Translations under genes and position numbers: made by a program
Source: Hesseltinella vesiculosa
Taxonomy: Eukaryota; Mucoromycota; Mucoromycetes; Mucorales; Cunninghamellaceae
Length of the DNA stretch: 64,000 nucleotides
NCBI GenBank assembly: GCA_002104935.1
Contig: MCGT01000037.1
Span: 62,001 to 126,000, forward strand
Direction of reading: 5' to 3'
Notes under the pieces: model-generated
Database searches by the model: none
What the model saw: only the letters and a program-made list of their open reading frames with translations
What the model was told of the DNA's origin: nothing
Shown here: piece by piece, positions 56,700 to 64,000 of the stretch
Position numbering within the stretch: position 1 is the first letter of the stretch
Layout of the letters: each line of letters starts with the position of its first letter

Positions 56700-57141
56700 C
56701 GTCGTCTTTTTTTCGTTAAGAACAAGAGAAGGAAAAAAAGAGGGAGACATGGCTCGGGGTGCATGTTCTTTTAAAAAAGCTACAAAAAGGAGTCAAGTAT
56801 CGAGGGGATGGAAAAGGGGTCTATGCAAGAACGTTGAAAAAGTGAAAGAACGACTTTTTTTTTTTTTTTTTTCTTCACCTTTTTTTTTTTATTTTCATAT
56901 TAGGGCGATTAAACAACAGAACGATAATACTAGGATGCAAGATCAATAACAAAAAAAAATAAAATAAAATAAAAATGGATAAAGAAGAGTGACAAGTCAT
57001 GGGTTGGGTAATGGATAAAAAAGCAAAAAGGCAAAAAAAAGAAAAAAAAAAAAAAAAAAAAAAGGACGAAGGGGCAATCGTGAAAATAAAAGAATCTTGC
57101 AAGAGAGAGAGAGAGAGAGAGAAGGCAAAGAGAATGGGTAG
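56700..57141. other. Intergenic, homopolymer-rich
   Basis: T runs at 56856-56890, A runs at 57043-57063 and a GA microsatellite at about 57104-57122. No coding potential. Confidence 0.45.
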
Positions 57142-58164
57142 CTACTGCTGTTTCAAGATCCTTAATTCGTTGCGAAGTTTCTCGGTTTCGACGGTGAACA
57201 TTTCCTCTCGCTCATGAAGTTGACCAATGTACAAGACAGCTAAGAGAGAGAGAGAGAGGATGAGAGAGAGGCGGGGGGGGGGGTTTCCTTTACCTTTGCT
57301 AAGGATTTCCCATTTGCTGGCTTTGAGGCCTTTGTCCAAGGGAAGAAGGTCACGCAGGTCGTCAAAGAGATCTTTCATTTCCTTTCTTCGCTTTCGTTCG
57401 GCAAGCTTGTGACTGATGCGTAATTCAGGGGAGCGGGAGTAAGGGGTATGAGTGCTTAAGCGACGGGTGGGGGTAGAAGCGCCGCTGGGGTTGGCGATGG
57501 AGGAAGAAGAAGAAGAATGGATGAGACTGGTGGTGCTGTGGCGGTGTTGTTGGAATTGAGGTTTGGACAGCAAGGGAGGGGTGGCATAGCCAGATTGGCG
57601 TGGAGACGAGCAGGTGGAGGAATTGCTGGAGTGAGGGACGGACGAGTTGGGATCGGCCATGAGCGAAGGCACAGCAATAGAATGACGGCGTTGTTGAGCA
57701 TCTTCCAACCATCGAGACGACGAGGAAGAAGAGGTATAGTTGGCAGGTCGGATGGACGAAGGCAAAAAGGGAGGCTGCTGCTCTTGTTCACGTTGGTATT
57801 CTTGCAGCTGGCTGGTCAGTTGCGTGATGGAGGGTAATGAGTCTCGGCGCCAAGTGTGGAGAGGGGAGGAAGGGGAGGAGAGAAGGTCAGGGCGGTGGTC
57901 GAGAGGGGTGGGTTTGTGGGCGGGAGGCGAGGACAGAGGAGGCGAAGGTGAATGAGTATGGTGGAGGTCGGCGATGGAACCTCTCCTGGAACTACAAGGG
58001 CTAGGTGAGGCATATTGCTGTAATGGATGAGTAGCTGTTTGACGGTAGGTGTTGGGATGGGGTTTCATGGTGTGAGGAGGATGTAGCGTTCGGTCTGCTT
58101 CGAGTTCAGGTTTGGGCTGCTCTTCTTCGTGGGGTGGTGTAAAATAATGATTAGTAGCTATCAT
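57142..58164 (-). CDS. Basic helix-loop-helix transcription factor
   Basis: The start at 58164 gives MIATNHYFTPPHEEEQ; the longer in-frame start at 58302 adds a hydrophobic, UTR-like leader and was rejected. The first 250 residues are Pro/Ser/His-rich with no domain. The bHLH is HKLAERKRRKEMKDLFDDLR DLLP as basic region plus helix 1, then KASKWEILSK at the start of helix 2. An intron (about 57239-57294, containing a G9 run and GA repeats) splits helix 2, followed by AVLYIGQLHEREEMFTVETE with a leucine-containing tail to ELRILKQQ. The His-Glu-Arg pattern of the basic region (positions H5, E9, R13) predicts E-box binding. Two exons. Confidence 0.92.
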   Translation of the reverse strand: MIATNHYFTPPHEEEQPKPELEADRTLHPPHTMKPHPNTYRQTATHPLQQYASPSPCSSRRGSIADLHHTHSPSPPLSSPPAHKPTPLDHRPDLLSSPSSPLHTWRRDSLPSITQLTSQLQEYQREQEQQPPFLPSSIRPANYTSSSSSSRWLEDAQQRRHSIAVPSLMADPNSSVPHSSNSSTCSSPRQSGYATPPLLSKPQFQQHRHSTTSLIHSSSSSSIANPSGASTPTRRLSTHTPYSRSPELRISHKLAERKRRKEMKDLFDDLRDLLPLDKGLKASKWEILSKGKGNPPPRLSLILSLSLLAVLYIGQLHEREEMFTVETEKLRNELRILKQQ

Positions 58165-58891
58165 TTGCTTTTTTCTTTCTTTTCTTAAAAGAAAAAAAAC
58201 AAGTGGGAAGAGAAAAGAGGGAAAAAAAAGATAAAAAGGAACCAAAATAAGACTTTTTTTTTTTTTTTGTGAGCAACGAAACCAAGATGGGTGGGTTTTC
58301 ATTCTCCGCTATTGTAGAGCACGTGCTTCACTTGAACAACACATGCTTGTATTTTTTCTTCTTTCTCTTTACATTATTTTCACACACTTCCGGATTTGAA
58401 CAGTGGGTGATTTCTCTCTTTGTTGGGCTTTTTTCTTTTTTTGTCCACCAACACTGTCATCGTTTGGTTACGGGTGGGATGGGTCAAGACTTTTTTTTTT
58501 TTTTTCCTCCTCGACCGCATTTTTATTTTTATTTTTATTTTAGATGCATGAACATGACCCTTTTTTATTTTTTCACACAGTCACACACAAGGCTCATCAA
58601 CGCCATCGCCCTGGACATTTTTTCTTTTCCTTTTCGTTGTCGTCACCATCGGTGAAGCGATTTTTTCCATGTCTCCCTTGGAGAGCCATGTGGAGAACAC
58701 TGGCGGTGGATGAAAAAAGGAGGATGGATGGTTTGTTTGTTGACCCCTTCCGTCTCACACAGACACGTTTTTTCTCGGTGACAGTCAAATGGGAGGCGAG
58801 TTAAAAAAAAAGGAAATGCGGACTCGTTTCCAGACGAGTTTGTACTACAAGCAACAAAGTCATTTAAATAAAATAAGGAGCTTTGTCTACA
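58165..58891. other. Intergenic, no gene recognised
   Basis: T runs at 58255-58268 and 58492-58506, and a TTTTTA repeat near 58520-58540. Nothing recognised. Confidence 0.4.
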
Positions 58892-59830
58892 TCAAGTTTG
58901 GTATTTTCTCTTTGCAAAGTAATCCAGCCAATCTCTGGACAGCCAGAGCGCCCAGTAATAAAACGATGGCATATACACTTCCCGCTCACGTCGATCCGAC
59001 GCAAGCATGATCCGCTGAGCCACGCTGGCAGGCGACAGTTTGCCTTGCACCGACCCGGCCACCACAGACGAAGGAGGGAGGTCAACGGCGGCTTGCCTCA
59101 GATCTGTGTCGACCGTGCCGGGACAGACCAAGCCCACATGCACGTTGGCGTTGGCCAGTTCCACCCGCACCGAGTCAAAAAAGCCATGAACGGCGTGCTT
59201 GGAACCACTGTAGAGCGACCGGGTAGGTGCGCCGACCTTGCCGGCCATGGAGGACACCACCATCAAATTGGGCTGTACCGAAGGCAGTAGCAATGGCAGG
59301 CCCAGGCGGGTGGCATGCACCGCTGCCCGATAGTTGATGTCCAGGATCCGTTGCACCGCCTTGTCCACCTGGTCGCGCCTGTCCTCCACCGTCACTTGCA
59401 CAGCTCCTGCCTGATGGTGAACATGGATACCACACAGATCCATAAAAGGCTGCACCGAGATGGCGCCTGCACAGTAGATCATTGTATCGAGTTGGCCAAA
59501 CTTGTCGCGCACCACGGCAAACAGTTGGTCCATCTGGTCGAGGTCTGTCACATTGGCACAGTGGCTCAGCACCATCGTACTCCCAGCTTCACGGCATTGC
59601 TGCTCCAGTTGCTGTAGCAGGTCGCGTCGGCGTGCCACCAAGATCAAATGGGCCCCTCGTTGGGCATACTGCAATGCCAGAGCTTTGCCAATGCCAGATG
59701 AGCAGCCAAGGATCAGTACTTTTTCCTTGTTGATGGGGACGGCCCGTACACGGGCTGGTTGGCTTCTTCGTCGCCATTGCAGTAATGCTGTCAAGAGCAC
59801 AAGGCTCATTGATATCGCCAATTTGTTCAT
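58892..59830 (-). CDS. Membrane-anchored short-chain dehydrogenase/reductase (DHRS7-like)
   Basis: NAD(P)-dependent oxidoreductase of the SDR family, probably ER or lipid-droplet associated. The start at 59830 gives MNKLAISMSLVLLTALLQWR, an N-terminal membrane anchor; a longer in-frame start at 59995 was rejected. Cofactor motif KVLILGCSSGIGKALA (GxxxGIG) is followed by ARRRD, suggesting NADP preference, then YCAGAISV (an NAG-like motif, here CAG). The catalytic Ser is in VVSSMAGKVGAP and the catalytic pair in YSGSKHAVHGF, then CPGTVDTDLR. An extra segment, CGIHVHHQAGAVQVTVEDRR, sits between the beta-4 and alpha-4 regions and is not usual for the family. Single exon, 312 residues. Substrate unknown; 3-ketosphinganine reductases and DHRS7 relatives are the nearest guesses. 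Confidence 0.88.
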   Translation of the reverse strand: MNKLAISMSLVLLTALLQWRRRSQPARVRAVPINKEKVLILGCSSGIGKALALQYAQRGAHLILVARRRDLLQQLEQQCREAGSTMVLSHCANVTDLDQMDQLFAVVRDKFGQLDTMIYCAGAISVQPFMDLCGIHVHHQAGAVQVTVEDRRDQVDKAVQRILDINYRAAVHATRLGLPLLLPSVQPNLMVVSSMAGKVGAPTRSLYSGSKHAVHGFFDSVRVELANANVHVGLVCPGTVDTDLRQAAVDLPPSSVVAGSVQGKLSPASVAQRIMLASDRREREVYMPSFYYWALWLSRDWLDYFAKRKYQT

Positions 59831-60618
59831 CCTACTGTCGAGATCAAAATCAATGAACAAGAAAAGAGCCGCCCACCTTTTTTTTATATTTTTTTTTTGC
59901 CCTTGTTCCACTACGTCGAGCACTCTTTTCCTACCTGACTGACTCCTCTTTTTATGATCACTCGGCTGTCTGCATAGCTTAAAACGTTGACCCATTCCCT
60001 ACAGCTGGTCATAAATAAACGCAAAAAGGAGGATCTACCGGTGGTGCATCACTGGCAGAAAGTGACCAAGGAAGATCAAATTGGCATTTGAATGGCCGAT
60101 TCCACCGACACACCTGCTTGCTCGTTTTAAGAAATGGAAGGCATGGCAAAGCACAGACCACTCAACAGGATCATGCACTGCTAGTTTATACTCATAGGAA
60201 TAGGTATTGTACACCAGCCATGTGAAAAGGAGACGTATTTGAAACAAGAGACAAGGAGCGAGTCAAAAGGGCAAGCATGGTGCCGCTGCTGCAACTGACA
60301 ACACCAACATGGGCTACGCATTGAACACGGCTCCTGTAGGACAGTGGCATGCCAAGTGCAGTAGCTGGCAAAGCATCGATTTATTTTCACTTTTTTTTTT
60401 TTTTTTTTTTGCTGTTCGATCGAGACAAAGGCTGATGGGAGTGGAGATTAGGAGAATGGCGAGGAGATTAGGAGGACGGGCAGGGCGGCCAATGAGAAAG
60501 AGCGATTGATACCCCGCACTCCATTTTCTTCCTCGGGTAGATGCAAGTTTCCCACGGTGGGAAGGATGCTGTCAAGAAGAGAGTGCAGTTTCATCAAAAA
60601 GCGATTTTTTTTTTGTCA

Positions 60619-60625
60619 TGACTCA
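60619..60625. promoter_or_regulatory. TGACTCA site (Gcn4/AP-1/Bas1-like) 1
   Basis: TGACTCA embedded in the near palindrome TCATGACTCATGA, about 600 bp upstream of the FGAR-AT start. Confidence 0.5.
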
Positions 60626-60699
60626 TGACCCTGTTGGTTCCTCGGAAAAAGGTGGCAATACCTGGAGTCGAAGAGAAGGGCAAGGACAAGTTTCTTGAA

Positions 60700-60706
60700 T
60701 GAGTCA
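60700..60706. promoter_or_regulatory. TGAGTCA site 2
   Basis: Reverse-orientation TGAGTCA, about 515 bp upstream of the FGAR-AT start. Confidence 0.45.
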
Positions 60707-61062
60707 TTTATTTTTTGAATTTGGAAATTGCTGCCAAGTATGAAAAAACGTCCCAGGTGGCACAGAGGTGCCTGCTCAAAGCATGAATGGACATGTGCCA
60801 GCAGACAAGCGTGTCATGGACAACTTCTGTAGGCTTGCCTACAATCACCCATACTTTTCTATTTTTTTCTGTCCCCGTCCGATGGACTGAAAAACAGCGC
60901 AACAGGACCGACCAGAAGACCCTTGACGACAAGGGTCAATCACCATATATAGTCCAGGCTCTCGGGTCAAAAGGAGCAAAAGACGATCTGCAGAGAAAGA
61001 AATAAGGTTGGAAGGCTTACCAAAGGCTGAGTTTTTTTTTTTTTTTTTTTTTTTTTTGACAT

Positions 61063-61069
61063 TGACTCA
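61063..61069. promoter_or_regulatory. TGACTCA site 3, proximal
   Basis: TGACTCA 152 bp upstream of the FGAR-AT ATG, immediately after a T run. The position fits a direct activator site. Confidence 0.5.
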
Positions 61070-61220
61070 TTGGAGCGAAACAAAAAAAAAATAGCAGATT
61101 TTTGATCATTTTTCTTGCTTCTTTTTCTTGGCTGATCAGTTTCAAGGAATCTTCAAACAAGAAGAGATTCTCTTTTGACATTCGCTGTCCTTATTCACCC
61201 TATTATCTTTTTAACGCACC

Positions 61221-64000
61221 ATGTTGGTCTTACCTGGTACCTCTGCTCTGTCGGCTTTCAAGAGCGAAAGCTTGCTGAAGCGTCTGCAAAAGACAACGCA
61301 AGTCAAAAGCGTGTCGGCCTTGTTTGTTCACTTTGTCCACACCCGTCAACCTCTGGATGCTGACAAGCAAGCGATCCTTGACACCTTGTTGCACTATGGC
61401 TCCAACCCCATCGATCAAACCCATGCATCGACCATCCAAACCTTCTTGGCTTCGAACCAGCCTGCCCAAAACGGCCTGGTCGTTCTGGTCGTGCCCCGAG
61501 CCGGCACCATCTCCCCTTGGTCTTCCAAGGCTACCAACATTGCCCACCTCTGCAATTTGCATGACCAAGTCGATCGCATCGAACGCGGTGTTGCCTTTTA
61601 CCTTGAAACCGACGCCCATCTGACCTTGGCTGACCTGGACCTCAACTTGTTGCACGATCGCATGACCCAAATCGTCTTGACCGAGGTGCCCAGCTCCGAA
61701 TCCATCTTCAAACATGGCACGCCTGGCCCCTTGACCGTCGTCGACTTGCTGGGCAACGGCGCCGATGCCTCGGCTGCCCGTGAAAAGCTGATCCAAGCTA
61801 ACCACGACCTCGGCTTGGCCTTGGCCACCGATGAAATCGACTACCTGATCCATGCCTTTGTCGGCGGAAAGCCCGACGACTGTCCTCTGGGCCGCAACCC
61901 CACCGACGTCGAATTGTTCATGTTTGCCCAAGTCAACTCGGAGCACTGCCGCCACAAAATCTTTGGTGCCGACTGGACCATCGACGGCGAACTCAAGCCC
62001 CACTCCCTCTTCCAAATGATCAAGCACACCCACCAAACCCACCCCAATTTTACTTTGTCTGCTTACTCTGACAACGCCGCCGTCTTGGAAGGCTCCTTGG
62101 CCACCCGCTTCGCCGCCTCCTCTGCCATCAACAACGCCTACGAACACTATCAAGAAAAAGTCCACTACTTGGCCAAGGTAGGAAGGAAAGCCCGCTGGCC
62201 GACACGATCCATTCATCTGCTTTTTTCTCCTAGGTCGAAACCCATAACCACCCCACCGCCGTGTCGCCTTATCCTGGTGCCTCCACCGGCTCGGGTGGTG
62301 AAATCCGTGATGAAGGTGCTGTGGGCCTGGGCTCCAAACCAAAGGCCGGTCTCGTCGGCTTCACCGTCTCCAACCTGCTGATCCCCGACAACGTCCAACC
62401 TTGGGAAACGGACTTTGGCAAGCCCGACCATGTCGCCTCTGCCTTTGACATCATGATCGAAGCTCCCTTGGGTGGTGCCAGCTTCAACAACGAATTCGGC
62501 CGCCCTGCTCTGACCGGCTACTTCCGTACGTTTGCTGAGCAAGTGCCTGTGGACGAAAACAATGTCGAGATCCGTGGTTACCACAAGCCCATCATGATCG
62601 CCGGTGGCCTTGGCAGCGTGCGCCCAGCCCACGTGCTGAAGCAATCCATCCGCCCTGGCGCCCATCTGATTGTGCTCGGTGGCCCTAGCATGCTGATCGG
62701 TCTGGGTGGCGGTGCTGCCAGCTCCATGGCCTCGGGAGAAAGCCGCGCCGAACTCGACTTTGCCTCTGTCCAGCGCGACAACCCCGAAATGGAACGCCGT
62801 GCCCAACAAGTCATCGACTTCTGTACCGCCCTTGGCGACGCCAACCCCATCGAATCCATCCACGACGTCGGTGCCGGCGGTCTGTCCAACGCCCTGCCCG
62901 AAATCGTCCACGACAGCGACCTTGGCGCCGCCATCGATCTGCGCAAGGTGCCTTGTGACGACCCTGGCATGTCCCCCATGGAAATCTGGTGCAACGAATC
63001 GCAAGAACGCTATGTGTTGGCGGTCGCACCCGAAAAGCTCGCCACCTTTGAATCCTTCTGTGCCCGCGAACGCTGTCCTTATGCTGTCGTCGGTACCGCC
63101 ACTGCTGACCAACGCCTTGTCGTCAAGGACCCCTTGTTGAACACCACCCCCATCGATTTGCCCATGGCCGTCCTCTTTGGCAAGCCTCCCAAGATGTCCC
63201 GTACCACCCAATCCCTCACGCCCCACCGCCACGTCTTTGACGCCTCCCTCAAGTCTTACGTGCCCGGCCTGAACTCTGTCAACGACGCCCTGACCGAAGC
63301 CTCTCAACGTGTCTTGCAGCTCCCCGCCGTTGCCTCCAAATCCTTCCTCGTCACCATCGGTAAAAGAAGAGCTTTGAAACAGAGTCAAGCGCGCAAACTC
63401 ATCTTGTTTTTTTTTTTTTCTCCCTAGGCGATCGATCCATTACAGCCATGGTTGCTCGTGACCAAATGGTGGGTCCTTGGCAAGTGCCTGTGGCAGACGT
63501 GGCTGTCACCATCACCTCCCTTGGTCATGATATCGTGACGGGTGAAGCCATGGCCATGGGTGAACGTACGCCCTTGGCTCTGCTGTCGCCTGCTGCCTCC
63601 GCTCGTATGGCTGTGGCCGAATCCCTGACCAACTTGGCCGCCGCCAACATCACCGACTTGGCCCATGTACGCCTTTCAGCCAACTGGATGTGTGCAGCCG
63701 ATCACCCTGGCGAAGGCGCTGGCCTGTACGAAGCCGTGCAAGCCATCGGTCTGGAACTCTGCCCTGCCCTGGGCGTCGCCATCCCTGTCGGCAAGGACTC
63801 CATGTCGATGAAGATGTCCTGGGAAGCCCAAGGCGACAAACGCACCGTCACCGCCCCTCTCTCCTTGATCATCACCGCCTTTGGCACAGTCACCAATACC
63901 CACAAGACCTGGACCCCCCAACTGCGCAACCAAGCCGGCACCTCGCTTGTGCTGATCGACCTGGCCCGAGGCAAGCAACGTCTTGGCGGCTCAGCTCTTG
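61221..64000 (+). CDS. ADE6: Phosphoribosylformylglycinamidine synthase, 3' end outside window
   Basis: FGAR amidotransferase (large PurL type), the fourth step of de novo purine synthesis: converts FGAR and glutamine to FGAM with ATP. The start at 61221 gives [13 protein letters not shown]. Visible family blocks are the FGAR-AT linker [20 protein letters not shown] and, after an intron (about 62178-62233), [27 protein letters not shown]. Also present are [55 protein letters not shown] and, after a second intron (about 63361-63427), [20 protein letters not shown] and [12 protein letters not shown]. The gene leaves the window before the C-terminal glutamine amidotransferase domain. Exons here are markedly more GC-rich and codon-biased than neighbouring genes, as expected for a highly expressed enzyme. 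Purine control via upstream TGACTCA sites is inferred. Confidence 0.96.

Larger units (their letters stand above)
59831..61220. other. Divergent intergenic region upstream of FGAR-AT
   Basis: Large 1.4-kb region between the SDR start and the purine gene. Contains three TGACTCA-type sites (60619, 60700, 61063), T runs at 60391-60411 and 61032-61057, and no recognised coding region. Confidence 0.5.

Noticed and set aside
58165..58302. Upstream start for the bHLH protein (MKTHPSWFRC)
   Set aside because: The extension is poly-Lys and hydrophobic, typical of translated UTR, whereas the Met at 58164 begins the codon-biased region.
61230..63388. Two long minus-strand ORFs (370 and 391 codons)
   Set aside because: They are antisense shadows of the GC-rich, codon-biased FGAR-AT exons.

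Overview
The window is nuclear DNA of a filamentous fungus, most likely an early-diverging Mucoromycota species. The evidence is intron-rich genes with very short GT-AG introns (about 43-100 nt), a secreted chitinase, a GATA factor, a TSC1/hamartin homologue, an EFA6-type Arf GEF, a bromodomain-kinase protein and remnants of multicopy mobile families. A/T homopolymers of 10-28 nt fill introns and intergenic DNA. This assignment is inference; no rRNA, tRNA or organelle sequence was seen.

Layout. 1-8 kb: 5' part of a PRP40-like splicing factor (minus), an RNF126-type RING E3 ligase (minus), an arrestin-domain protein (plus) and a GATA zinc-finger factor (minus). 8-19 kb: TSC1-like protein (plus), nicotinamidase (minus), secreted Cu/Zn superoxide dismutase (minus), SLC35F6-like transporter (minus), a secreted proline-rich protein (plus) and TAF9 (minus). 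19-29 kb: an orphan protein (plus), a secreted Cys-rich protein, a Golgi-type sulfotransferase, a complex I 21 kDa subunit and an M28 vacuolar membrane protease (all minus). 29-32 kb: a PD-(D/E)XK (Rpn-like) nuclease gene bracketed by inverted arrays of a satellite built on the 9-mer ATCGGTAAG. This is the most element-like and least explained part of the window. 32-39 kb: MRG-domain protein lacking a chromodomain (minus), trehalose-phosphatase (plus), GH18 chitinase with CBM5/12-like modules (minus). 39-48 kb: a SNAPC4-like Myb protein (plus) set in degraded repetitive DNA: a frameshifted gene sharing its C-terminal domain with the nuclease gene, a 3' gene fragment, a 179-bp tandem duplication, microsatellites and a decayed Crypton-like tyrosine-recombinase element. 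48-64 kb: a bromodomain plus kinase gene (minus), Sec7-PH Arf GEF (plus), a GPI-type Ser/Thr-rich protein, a bHLH factor and an SDR oxidoreductase (all minus), then the 5' part of phosphoribosylformylglycinamidine synthase (plus), which has three TGACTCA sites upstream.

Most genes are unrelated housekeeping, regulatory or secreted functions on both strands, as expected for a eukaryotic chromosome; there is no operon logic. The coherent non-housekeeping themes are (i) the nuclease gene and its satellite arrays at 29.1-31.8 kb and (ii) the mobile-element graveyard at 39.2-40.1 and 42.9-48 kb. Exon boundaries were inferred by eye from splice consensus and frame continuity; gene ends are firmer than internal splice sites.
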